DNA of 10,171 bases. It comes from Neisseriales bacterium. GTDB taxonomy: Bacteria; Pseudomonadota; Gammaproteobacteria; Burkholderiales; UBA11063. The notes under the pieces were generated by a model. It made no database searches. It saw only the letters and a program-made list of their open reading frames with translations, and was not told where the DNA came from. The stretch lies in NCBI GenBank assembly GCA_008017145.1, contig SSGY01000078.1, forward strand, positions 1-10,171. Direction: 5' to 3'. Within the stretch, counting starts at the first letter, position 1, and each line of letters starts with the position of its first letter. The position numbers and the translations under genes were made by a program. This document shows, piece by piece, positions 1 through 6,659 of the stretch.

Positions 1-636
1 CAAATTCGTCAATTTATCAGTTATTCATTTTTTACTACCTTGTCTAACGCTTTTTCTGGATTACTTTTTGTCCTTGATACTGTGATTATTAGTTATGTAG
101 TCAAAGATCCGCAAATTTTGGCAAGTTATCGAGTAGCAACGATGATTCCTTTTGCCATTAATTTTATTCCCAATATTGCAATAAACTATTACTACCCTGA
201 ATTTGCCAAAAATGCTCATGATCCAGCTAAAATTCGTCAGTTATCGCGGTTTGTAAGCCAACGGATGTTTATTTTTAGTGCGTTGGTTAGTTTGATTTTG
301 ATTATTGCAGCAAAACCATTGATTTTGACTATTTTTGGTAGTAGTTATCAAGATAGTATCCTACCATTTCAGATCATTAGCTTTGGTTATTGGATTATTG
401 CTACCTTTAGGACGGTTAATGGTAATATTTTAGCGGCATTAGGCAAAGCAAAATTAAGTTTTTATTTAACCTTTATTATTTTACTCGTAAATATTATCAC
501 TACTTATTATCTGGTGTTAAAATATTCCATGAATGGAGCAGCATTAGCTATAGTGGTAATGTATATTTTTTCATCTTTAGTTGGTTATATAACGTTAAAG
601 TTAGTTTTACGAGATTTGGAGTGCAAAAATGGCTAA
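1..636 (+). CDS. Polysaccharide/oligosaccharide flippase (Wzx/MATE-like), C-terminal part, 5' end outside window
   Basis: The frame is open from base 1 to the TAA at 634-636, giving 211 residues without a start, so this is the C-terminal half of a longer protein (flippases of this kind usually have 400 or more residues). The TTG at base 40 is an internal codon, because the reading frame continues upstream of it. The visible part is strongly hydrophobic, with about five to six membrane segments separated by short basic loops. The stretch around AKPLILTIFGSSYQDS, followed by a long hydrophobic helix with GY and TFRTVNGNILAALGK, resembles the C-terminal half of the polysaccharide-biosynthesis (PST/Wzx) transporters, which flip lipid-linked glycans across the inner membrane. 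The end overlaps the next gene by 8 bp, so the two are probably co-translated. The substrate cannot be read from the sequence. A MATE-type exporter of other compounds is the alternative. Confidence 0.75.
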   Translation, partial: QIRQFISYSFFTTLSNAFSGLLFVLDTVIISYVVKDPQILASYRVATMIPFAINFIPNIAINYYYPEFAKNAHDPAKIRQLSRFVSQRMFIFSALVSLILIIAAKPLILTIFGSSYQDSILPFQIISFGYWIIATFRTVNGNILAALGKAKLSFYLTFIILLVNIITTYYLVLKYSMNGAALAIVVMYIFSSLVGYITLKLVLRDLECKNG

Positions 637-1237
637 GTTTTATGATTTATCAAGTTTAGAAATAAAGCATGAGCTGATAACTATTCGGCGCTATCGTGAG
701 AGTGATTTTGCGAGTCTTGAAGCAATTTTTGAACAAGAGTTTTTTACTTGGTTTTTTTCAGCTTATCAAAATTGTCTTGAATTTGTGCAAGAAAAAATGG
801 CAGATTACGAAAGAGGAAATCTGGTAATGTTGGTAATTATTGATAATCAAACCCAACATATTATTGGAACCAGTTCTTTATACGATATTAGTTTTCGTCA
901 TAAGCGCATTGAAATGGGCTCAAGCTGGCTGGCGCGCGCATATCAGGGCACACAGTATAATGCTCTTGCTAAATTTCTGCTAATTAATTATTTATTAAAT
1001 ACCTTAGAGTTTAATCGTATTCAGTGGAAGACTGATGCTTTAAATGTAAAATCAAAAACTGCAATGTTAAAATTAGGTTTTGTTTACGAAGGAACATTAC
1101 GTCGCCATGCAATAACTTATAGTGGACGTGTCCGTGATTCCCTGGTGTTTGCAGTAACCGATATCGATTGGCAGCATGTAAGTGTAATCATGCAAGAGCG
1201 AATTAAAAAAAAATCGCTCATTATGGTACAAAAATAA
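629..1237 (+). CDS. GNAT family N-acetyltransferase, RimJ/RimL type
   Basis: The 202-residue protein has the Acetyltransf_3 pattern: an N-terminal IRRYRESDF strand (about residues 19-27) and the acetyl-CoA-binding region QGTQYNALAK (106-115). These are followed by the subfamily signature NRIQWKTDALNVKSKTAMLKLGF split over residues 129-151, EGTLRRH (154-160) and GRVRD (166-170). Proteins of this family move an acetyl group from acetyl-CoA to an amine on a protein, sugar or small molecule. The GTxxNxxxK form of the CoA loop is usual in this subfamily and is not a defect. The ATG at 629 lies inside the end of the flippase gene (ATGGCTAA overlap), which favours this start and coupled translation. 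The neighbour hints at acetylation of a surface-glycan precursor, but this is inference and the true substrate is unknown. An A9 run at 1205-1213 lies close to the 3' end. Confidence 0.88.
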   Translation: MAKFYDLSSLEIKHELITIRRYRESDFASLEAIFEQEFFTWFFSAYQNCLEFVQEKMADYERGNLVMLVIIDNQTQHIIGTSSLYDISFRHKRIEMGSSWLARAYQGTQYNALAKFLLINYLLNTLEFNRIQWKTDALNVKSKTAMLKLGFVYEGTLRRHAITYSGRVRDSLVFAVTDIDWQHVSVIMQERIKKKSLIMVQK

Positions 1238-1244
1238 TTGATTT

Positions 1245-2303
1245 TTATTGAAGTCGTTTTTGTCCAACATTGTTTATTTTATTCCAGAGCAACAAAACTA
1301 AAAATGCAACACCGACGCCTGATAGAGAATTCATTACTTTCAGGCTTAGATAAATATAACTACTACCATTTTCCAATGCTGTTGACACACAGGTAACGGC
1401 TAATATCATTAATCCGCTGTTAATAACCTGTAGATGTAGACGTGGTTTAATACTGATTTCAAAACTACAAATCAGGCTAATCAGTAAAAATATCCAAATT
1501 AGTATTGCGCTTATATCTTGATGCCCATTTAATCCATAAACTAGCAATGATGCTAATGGCCATGCGGTGATTGATCCGATAGCAATACCTCTAATTGCAC
1601 GTAAACTAGCATCAAAATCATTACGTTGCAGGCAAGCAATTGCGCTAACTACAGCCCAGTTTGGCTTGATGTCATTGAATTTTGAGCATAGTGCATAGAG
1701 TAATGCAGCAGTAATTGATCCTCGGATTGCTAAGCGTACTTCAGGGCGTTTAATATTAAACCATGTCTTAAATGGTATTTTCAAGACTCTATGATAACGC
1801 ATTTCGGCTTGATGTTGTGCTGTTGTATTTAAGAGTCTAAGCGCTAAGTTTAAGATTACTTGAGCCTCAATATAAGCAATTGCAGTTGCTATAATCTTTA
1901 GGTAAAATGGATAATTGGTAAAGGTCGTGCCAATTAACAATGCCTGAAGGTACATCCATAAATTTGCACTTTTATGATAGCCATTATCTTTGAGAATAAA
2001 AAACGCATAAGTAAAGAAAAAAATTAAGCAAATATAGAGTAGATGACTACCTTCAATTAACATTGAGATCAGATAAAAGATCATTACGCTTATAAAATGA
2101 TTTAAAATATTTCGATCAAAGAAGCTGGGGCTTTTAGCGTTGTACATGCCAATAAATGCTAATACGGCAAATTCAATCCAAATAAAAATATAATTACCTG
2201 TACTTGCAAATAAGCCAACATTTATAATGAATGCGCATGATTGAGCATAAATGTTGGCACGAAACTCACTGCGAATTGAGGGGAGTACTGAACTACTAGT
2301 CAT
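1245..2303 (-). CDS. FUSC-family inner-membrane transporter (aromatic acid exporter/YccS-like)
   Basis: The protein has 352 residues and about ten hydrophobic segments in two sets: roughly 25-155, then 195-345 after a polar stretch around residues 156-190. The second half carries the FUSC hallmark, KPNWAVVSAIACLQRNDFD (213-231) followed by a basic RAIRG and a Gly/Ala helix (235-248). This corresponds to the W-x-x-x-T/S..R..xR..G pattern of the fusaric acid resistance/AaeB/YccS superfamily. Known members export aromatic acids or are of unknown function. At 352 residues it is about half the size of YccS or AaeB (around 650-720), so it represents the compact form of the family. The start ATG (2301-2303) overlaps the end of the upstream mscS-like gene by 8 bp (ATGACTAG), which suggests translational coupling and a shared transcript. 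Its stop lies only 7 bp from the convergent GNAT gene. The substrate is not predictable. Confidence 0.8.
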   Translation of the reverse strand: MTSSSVLPSIRSEFRANIYAQSCAFIINVGLFASTGNYIFIWIEFAVLAFIGMYNAKSPSFFDRNILNHFISVMIFYLISMLIEGSHLLYICLIFFFTYAFFILKDNGYHKSANLWMYLQALLIGTTFTNYPFYLKIIATAIAYIEAQVILNLALRLLNTTAQHQAEMRYHRVLKIPFKTWFNIKRPEVRLAIRGSITAALLYALCSKFNDIKPNWAVVSAIACLQRNDFDASLRAIRGIAIGSITAWPLASLLVYGLNGHQDISAILIWIFLLISLICSFEISIKPRLHLQVINSGLMILAVTCVSTALENGSSYIYLSLKVMNSLSGVGVAFLVLLLWNKINNVGQKRLQ

Positions 2304-3567
2304 GATTTACAACTTCGACCCGCTGTGTGGTTTGTGGGGTTGCGATTGAATTTTCCTTAAATAACTTCACAATTTGCATGTAAATATAGTTTCCTGCCTC
2401 AACGACATAGCTAGGCTGCTCTACCCAATAATATCCCTTTACTTCTAAGCCATTATCAACGAGCTTGGTAATCATTACGGCTGCTTTGTCAGAAATTGTA
2501 TTTGGTGCACTTTGAATTGCCTGCTTAATCAATTCTAGTGCTTGATTAATATTAATCTTATCACTGATTGTCAGTAATATTTCTGAGCGTATACGTTTGC
2601 TGGAGTAAGACTGATTTTGAATACTGTTAGTGATAAATGTTTCATTTGGAATTAAAACTTCGGTACCATCAAAACGTTCCAGAACAACGTAACGTGTAGT
2701 AATCTTAGTAACTAAACCACCATTGTTGTCTAAAATAAGACGGTCACCAACTTTAATTGATCGATCCAGCAAGATGATAAAACCACTCAGAAAATTACTG
2801 GCAATTTTTTGTAAACCAAAACCAAGACCGACACCTAATGCGCCACCAAAAACTGATAATGCTGTTATATCTATCCCTATAATTGGCAGTGTAATCATTG
2901 CGGCTAAGATAAAAATAACAATCTTACTAACCCGAATCATGATTTGGCGAATATTAGTATCCATTTGTTGAATATGATTTATTTTGCGTTCGCTATAGCT
3001 ATTAAGCAATCTTGCCACAATAACAATGATAATGAGTGTAACTAGTGCATGGAGCATATCCCAGATTGATAGCTGAGCACTCTTCCCGAAGTGAATGGTA
3101 ATATTGTCCAGTAGGTAGATTATGTCATCATTAGCATCTGTTATCATAATCAGTGCCGTTATCCATAACAATATCTTAATAAATTTGCTTAACAAAGCTG
3201 TATAATGACGTTTGGCAAATACGTAATTAACTAATAGATTAGCGAGGTTTATTACTATTGCAAAGCTGAATAATTTTAAGAAAAATATAATTAGAAGGCT
3301 TTTAGGCTCATTAAGAATCATGTCGATTAAATTCAGAATAACTAATCCCAGTGTAACCAGAAAAGGGAATGTTGTTGATCTAATTATATTTTGAGCAACG
3401 GTAGCTCGCTTCAATCGATTATGAATAATTTTTGTTATCAACAACGCCAAAATTGAGATTATAGCGATTGATGCTATATAAATTAGGGTGTTATCAGCAT
3501 TAATAATTAAATTGAACTTAGTTTGTAATAGCTTAAAGTAATCGGATAATTTATTCATATTGTTCAT
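2296..3567 (-). CDS. MscS-type mechanosensitive ion channel
   Basis: With the start chosen here the protein has 423 residues. About six membrane helices (roughly 27-47, 65-85, 90-116, 128-142, 168-187, 214-233) precede the pore helix. The pore region GGALGVGLGFGLQKIASNFL (241-260) continues into SGFIILLDRSIKVGDR (261-276). Together these are the Gly/Ala-rich TM3 and the first beta-domain segment of the MscS superfamily. The DGTEVLIPNETFITNSI segment and the mixed C-terminal domain also fit. Such channels open under membrane tension and release solutes during hypo-osmotic shock. The extra N-terminal helices make it larger than E. coli MscS (286 residues). In-frame starts further upstream exist (TTG 3654, ATG 3618). 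They lie upstream of or overlap a good extended -10 (3605-3613), so the ATG at 3567 is preferred. ATG 3558 is also possible. No clear Shine-Dalgarno is seen for any of them. It probably forms an operon with the FUSC gene. Confidence 0.88.
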   Translation of the reverse strand: MNNMNKLSDYFKLLQTKFNLIINADNTLIYIASIAIISILALLITKIIHNRLKRATVAQNIIRSTTFPFLVTLGLVILNLIDMILNEPKSLLIIFFLKLFSFAIVINLANLLVNYVFAKRHYTALLSKFIKILLWITALIMITDANDDIIYLLDNITIHFGKSAQLSIWDMLHALVTLIIIVIVARLLNSYSERKINHIQQMDTNIRQIMIRVSKIVIFILAAMITLPIIGIDITALSVFGGALGVGLGFGLQKIASNFLSGFIILLDRSIKVGDRLILDNNGGLVTKITTRYVVLERFDGTEVLIPNETFITNSIQNQSYSSKRIRSEILLTISDKININQALELIKQAIQSAPNTISDKAAVMITKLVDNGLEVKGYYWVEQPSYVVEAGNYIYMQIVKLFKENSIATPQTTQRVEVVNHD

Positions 3568-3604
3568 GTTTGCGCGTATTATTTTCAAAAAATGTGAGTA
3601 TGTA

Positions 3605-3613
3605 ATTATAACA
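3605..3613 (-). promoter_or_regulatory. Extended -10 promoter of the mscS-FUSC operon
   Basis: On the minus strand this reads TGTTATAAT, a perfect -10 hexamer preceded by the TGn extension. The hexamer 17 nt further upstream (caacac) does not resemble a -35. Transcription would begin near 3598, leaving a leader of about 31 nt before the ATG at 3567. This placement decides the start of the channel gene. The promoter is predicted from sequence only. Confidence 0.55.
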
Positions 3614-3657
3614 TGCATCAATAAAGGGTGTTGTGGAGGGGGTAAAACTCTCAAAGT

Positions 3658-3671
3658 GTTTTATGTAAAAC
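3658..3671. repeat. Short palindrome, possible operator
   Basis: The arms GTTTTA and TAAAAC flank a TG centre, giving a 12-of-14 symmetric site in the divergent region between mscS and tig. It lies about 45 bp upstream of the mscS -10 and about 100 bp upstream of the tig -10. Short AT-rich palindromes are frequent by chance in such DNA, so a role as a regulator binding site is only a possibility. Confidence 0.2.
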
Positions 3672-3738
3672 AAGAGGTTGATGAATAGCAGGCATTGTTT
3701 AAATTGACTTAAAATGATGCTTTTAATCGTACTCGATA

Positions 3739-3747
3739 TGTGGATAA
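3739..3747 (-). promoter_or_regulatory. Perfect DnaA-box 9-mer upstream of tig
   Basis: The minus strand reads TTATCCACA, identical to the strong E. coli R1/R4-type DnaA box. It ends 24 bp before the extended -10 of tig, so a bound protein would sit close to the -35 region. No second copy was noticed in the window, and no dnaA or dnaN gene is present, so this is not an origin. It may be a regulatory box or a chance match. Confidence 0.4.
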
Positions 3748-3771
3748 GCTTAAACATAATTGATTAAGCTG

Positions 3772-3780
3772 TGATATAAT
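3772..3780 (+). promoter_or_regulatory. Extended -10 promoter of tig
   Basis: TGATATAAT combines a consensus TATAAT (3775-3780) with the TGn extension. The hexamer at 17 nt spacing (aaacat) is a poor -35. The start of transcription would be near 3787, giving a leader of about 33 nt that contains AAGGA at 3806-3810, nine bases before the ATG. Confidence 0.6.
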
Positions 3781-3819
3781 CTTTGATTATCATATGTTAA
3801 TTTTTAAGGAAGTCTTAGG

Positions 3820-5124
3820 ATGGCTGTTGAAGTAGTAAGTGCTTTGGAACGCAAAGTAAATTTTAATGTAAGCAAAGAAGTCGTTAACTCTCAAGTTGCC
3901 GAGCAGTTAAAAAAATATGCCCGTCAAGCTAAAGTTCAGGGTTTTCGCCCAGGTAAAGCACCGAAACACATCGTTGAACAAATGTACGGTGGTAAAGCTT
4001 ATGAAGATGCATTGAATGAACAATTAAACAAAAAGTTTGTTGATCAATTAGTAGAGCACAAGTTAAACATAGTGGGTTATCCTAAATTTGACTTGACTTC
4101 TAGTGAAGGTGAAGAGTTCATTTTTGCTGCTTCGTTTGAAGTTATGCCAGAAGTTAAACTTGGCGATTTAGCGAGTAAAGAAGTTGAAAGACCAATATGT
4201 GTCTTATCTGATAAAGACGTTGAGACGACAATTGATATTTTACGCAAACAACGTGCAACTCATGTTGTATCAGAAGGCGCTGCTGCTGAAAATGGCGACA
4301 AAGTAACAATTGACTTTTTAGGTAAGGTTGATGGCGTTGAATTTGATGGTGGTAAAGCCGAAGATTATCCATTTGTTTTAGGTCAAGGCTGGATGTTGCC
4401 TGATTTTGAAACTGGTGTACAAGGTATGAAAGCTGGCGAAAGCAAAGATGTAAATGTTAATTTCCCTGAGAGTTATCATGCAGAAAACTTAAAAGGTAAA
4501 ACAGCAGTTTTTACTATCACAGTTAAAGAAGTTGCTAAACAAGAATTACCTGAGTTAACTTCTGAATTTGTCAAAACTCTAGGTGTTGAAGATGGTACCG
4601 AAGCTAGCTTACGTACTGAAATTAAAGAAAATCTACAACGTGAAGTTGATCGTCGCTTAAAAATTAAAGCACGTGATAATGCATTGCAAGCTTTATCTGA
4701 AGTATCTCCATTAGAAGTTCCTGGTGCATTGGTTCATGATGAAATTCATAACATGATGAAAAATGCTGAAGAAAACATGAAGAAACAAGGTTACAAAGCA
4801 GATCAAATTAATCTTACTCATGAGATGTTTGAAAAAGATGCTAAAAACATGGTGACATTACGTTTGTTAGTGCAAGAATTTATCAAAGAAAATTCAATTA
4901 CAGCTTCTGATGATGAAGTTAAAAAAGTAGTTGAAGATATGGCTTCAATGTATGAAGATCCGACTGATTATCTTGCTTGGTATTTCCAAGATGAGCAACG
5001 TGTAAATAATGCAAAAGCAATGGCAATGGAACAAAAAGTTACTGATAGCATTTATGCTAAGGCACAAGCTAAAGAAACTGCTATGAGCTATGAAGACATT
5101 ATGAAAATGCAGGTTCAATACTAA
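3820..5124 (+). CDS. tig: Trigger factor, ribosome-associated chaperone and peptidyl-prolyl isomerase
   Basis: The protein has 434 residues, very close to the usual 430-435. The N-terminal ribosome-binding domain carries the signature GFRPGKAP (41-48), which docks at ribosomal protein L23. The FKBP-like PPIase domain runs from about 156 to 239, with GDKVTIDFLGKVDGVEFDGG and GMKAGES recognisable. The rest is the long helical C-terminal domain that cradles nascent chains. It acts in the cytosol as the first chaperone to meet emerging polypeptides. AAGGA at 3806-3810 supports the ATG at 3820. The gene appears monocistronic, with its own extended -10 promoter upstream and an intrinsic terminator 9 bp after the stop. 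In many bacteria tig is followed by clpP, clpX and lon, but here the next gene is a Dabb-domain protein. The sequence resembles betaproteobacterial trigger factors. Confidence 0.97.
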   Translation: MAVEVVSALERKVNFNVSKEVVNSQVAEQLKKYARQAKVQGFRPGKAPKHIVEQMYGGKAYEDALNEQLNKKFVDQLVEHKLNIVGYPKFDLTSSEGEEFIFAASFEVMPEVKLGDLASKEVERPICVLSDKDVETTIDILRKQRATHVVSEGAAAENGDKVTIDFLGKVDGVEFDGGKAEDYPFVLGQGWMLPDFETGVQGMKAGESKDVNVNFPESYHAENLKGKTAVFTITVKEVAKQELPELTSEFVKTLGVEDGTEASLRTEIKENLQREVDRRLKIKARDNALQALSEVSPLEVPGALVHDEIHNMMKNAEENMKKQGYKADQINLTHEMFEKDAKNMVTLRLLVQEFIKENSITASDDEVKKVVEDMASMYEDPTDYLAWYFQDEQRVNNAKAMAMEQKVTDSIYAKAQAKETAMSYEDIMKMQVQY

Positions 5125-5132
5125 TTATCATT

Positions 5133-5163
5133 AAGCCCCGCCGTATAGTCGTGGGCTTTTTTT
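5133..5163 (+). terminator. Intrinsic terminator of tig
   Basis: AAGCCC (5133-5138) pairs with GGGCTT (5153-5158) around a 14-nt loop that may form a few further pairs. A run of seven T follows from 5157 to 5163. It begins 8 bases after the tig stop codon, as expected for a Rho-independent terminator. Confidence 0.85.
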
Positions 5164-5169
5164 ATTTAT

Positions 5170-5175
5170 TATAAT
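5170..5175 (+). promoter_or_regulatory. Possible -10 element for the Dabb-ubiH operon
   Basis: A TATAAT hexamer lies just after the tig terminator and 16 bp before the ATG at 5192. It has no TGn extension, and the hexamer 17 nt upstream (agtcgt) is not a -35. If used, the leader would be only about 10 nt, starting at the AGAGG ribosome binding site (5182-5186). The alternative is read-through from tig. Confidence 0.35.
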
Positions 5176-5191
5176 CTTTGTAGAGGTTGAT

Positions 5192-5506
5192 ATGATTAAA
5201 CATGTAGTACTATTATCTTTTGCAGCTAATGTTTCTGAAGAAAAAATTAATAATGCTCTTGAAAAGTTAGGTAGTTTGCGTCAAAAAGAAATTCCTCAAA
5301 TTAAGAGCTTCAGTTTTGGTAAAAATATTAGTCCCGAAGATCAGAGCAATGGCTTTAATTATGCATTCATTATGGATTTTGCCAATGAAGCAGATCGTGA
5401 TGTTTATTTAACACATAAACAACATACTGAAGTTGCAAATAAAGATGTTTTGCCTTTGCTGGCAGATGGTTTTAACTCTGTGGCAGTGGTTGACTATAAA
5501 GTGTGA
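5192..5506 (+). CDS. Dabb (stress-responsive A/B barrel) domain protein
   Basis: This is a 104-residue single-domain protein with the Dabb pattern: MIKHVVLLSF at the start with the conserved His4, a central helix, then PQIKSFSFGKNISPEDQ with conserved Gly and Glu. YAFIMDFANEADRDVYLTHKQHTEV near the C-terminus carries the Y..H..H motif. Proteins of this fold are dimeric ferredoxin-like alpha/beta barrels. Some bind or cyclise hydrophobic aromatic compounds, but most bacterial members have no assigned role. AGAGG lies five bases before the ATG at 5192. The downstream ubiH-like gene starts 15 bp after the stop, so the two are probably co-transcribed. A link to quinone synthesis is suggested only by this position. 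Confidence 0.85.
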   Translation: MIKHVVLLSFAANVSEEKINNALEKLGSLRQKEIPQIKSFSFGKNISPEDQSNGFNYAFIMDFANEADRDVYLTHKQHTEVANKDVLPLLADGFNSVAVVDYKV

Positions 5507-5521
5507 TATGAGTAAATACTA

Positions 5522-6652
5522 ATGATACACTGTCCAATTATCATTGTCGGTGGTGGTCCGGTTGGACTATCATTGGCTTTGGAACTTGCTAAGCAAGGTA
5601 AAAATATCACAGTTATTGATCAAGGGCTAGATAAACGTTCAGATGGGCGGGTTCTGGCTCTTGCCATTTCCTCCCAACAGTTCTTGGCTAAATTAGATGC
5701 TTGGCCACATGATCAAGTTACCGCAATAGATTGCGTTGAAATTTCTCATCATGGCTTGGGAATTAGCCAGATTGCCGCTGAGTCAGTTGATTTAGAACAT
5801 TTAGGTTATACTGTTCGTTATAGCGATGTCTGTCAAGCTGCTCTGGCTCAAGTTAGTCAAAATAAACATATTCGTCTTATTCATGCAGAAGTTACAAGTG
5901 TAGATGATGGTACAGAATATGCTACTATTTGTTACCGCAAAGCAGATGGCGTATCTGAGCAAATTATTACTGCAGATCTATTAATCATGGCAGAAGGTGG
6001 TAAGCTTCTGAATGATTATCCCAAAAAAATAAAACATGACTATCAGCAAATGGCATTAGTAGCTGAAATTAAAACGGCGAAGCCAAATGAAGGTAGAGCT
6101 TACGAACGATTTGCTGGAAGCGGACCCTTAGTGTTGCTCTCGTTTAATGACAATTTTGTCATGGTATGGTCATTGCCCACAGAACAAGCGCAACAATTGC
6201 AGAATGATGAATCAAGTCTGATTGAGCTGTTGAATCGCGAATTTACCAATCGTTTAGGTGGAGCAAAGCTTTTGTCTAAACCTGTCTGCTTTCCACTTAA
6301 ACTAACTCAAACTAAAAAACGTGTATTTAGACGTATGATCCTGATCGGGAACTCGGCACAAATAGTGCATCCAGTCTCCGCGCAAGGCTTGAATCTTGGA
6401 CTGCGTGATGTTCAGGTTTTAAGTGGGATTTTGGCAAAAAATAACAAGATTGAAATTACTGATGTGGCAGTTTTTGATAAACTTCGCGATAAAGATGCCG
6501 CGGCAGTAATCAATTTTACCCATTTTCTGGCAACTAAACTTGAGTCTAAGAGTAAAATAGTTGGGCATTTGCGTGGTGCTGGAATAATCGCCTTAAGTAA
6601 CATGCCTCCAGTGCAAAATTTTGTTGCGCGGAGCTTGATTTTTGGAGTCTAA
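5522..6652 (+). CDS. ubiH: FAD-dependent ubiquinone-biosynthesis hydroxylase, UbiH-like
   Basis: The protein has 376 residues and the flavin monooxygenase fold. It shows the dinucleotide-binding GGGPVG (10-15) with an acidic residue, D33, ending strand 2, the second FAD motif written AEGG (157-160), and GNSAQ (276-280) followed by HPVSAQGLNLGLRD (283-296). The GN-x-AQ variant in place of GDAAH is also found in E. coli UbiH, which hydroxylates an octaprenyl phenol in ubiquinone synthesis at the inner membrane. This supports a UbiH-type assignment over other family members. The exact position of hydroxylation cannot be told, since members of this family differ in regioselectivity. The Shine-Dalgarno is weak. 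The gene sits 15 bp after the Dabb gene and 7 bp before a second family member, an arrangement like ubiH-ubiI in enterobacteria. Confidence 0.8.
   Translation: MIHCPIIIVGGGPVGLSLALELAKQGKNITVIDQGLDKRSDGRVLALAISSQQFLAKLDAWPHDQVTAIDCVEISHHGLGISQIAAESVDLEHLGYTVRYSDVCQAALAQVSQNKHIRLIHAEVTSVDDGTEYATICYRKADGVSEQIITADLLIMAEGGKLLNDYPKKIKHDYQQMALVAEIKTAKPNEGRAYERFAGSGPLVLLSFNDNFVMVWSLPTEQAQQLQNDESSLIELLNREFTNRLGGAKLLSKPVCFPLKLTQTKKRVFRRMILIGNSAQIVHPVSAQGLNLGLRDVQVLSGILAKNNKIEITDVAVFDKLRDKDAAAVINFTHFLATKLESKSKIVGHLRGAGIIALSNMPPVQNFVARSLIFGV
6644..6647 (+). promoter_or_regulatory. Ribosome binding site deciding the start of the second hydroxylase
   Basis: GGAG lies inside the last codons of the ubiH-like gene, 12 bases before the ATG at 6660. 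It makes that ATG preferable to the in-frame TTG at 6642, which overlaps the motif itself. The spacing is longer than ideal. Confidence 0.5.
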
Positions 6653-6659
6653 ATCTATT

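Noticed and set aside
1196..1219. Inverted repeat GAGCGA / TCGCTC with an A-rich 12-nt loop
   Set aside because: It is only 6 bp, lies inside the GNAT coding end, and is not followed by a T-run on either strand, so it is not called a terminator.
2723..2971. Plus-strand open frame of 82 codons
   Set aside because: It lies fully inside the mscS-like gene on the other strand and has no recognisable domain; it is a shadow of the conserved pore region.
3568..3654. N-terminal extension of the mscS-like gene from TTG 3654
   Set aside because: It would start upstream of the predicted promoter, has no Shine-Dalgarno, and the added residues (Pro- and His-rich) do not look like an MscS N-terminus.
3704..3709. 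TTGACT, a -35-like hexamer upstream of tig
   Set aside because: No -10 hexamer lies 16-18 bases downstream of it; the tig -10 at 3775 is far too distant.
3739..3747. DnaA box as evidence for a replication origin
   Set aside because: There is only one box, no cluster, and no dnaA, dnaN or gidA-type neighbours; a regulatory or chance site fits better.
3551..3757. Minus-strand open frame of 68 codons overlapping the start of the mscS-like gene
   Set aside because: It overlaps the predicted promoter and the 5' end of a conserved gene in another frame, and shows no family features.
4154..4372. Minus-strand open frame of 72 codons within tig
   Set aside because: It is antisense to the conserved trigger factor coding sequence with Gln/Leu-rich shadow composition.
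6412..6603. Minus-strand open frame of 63 codons within the ubiH-like gene
   Set aside because: It is antisense to a conserved coding region, without ribosome binding site or motifs.
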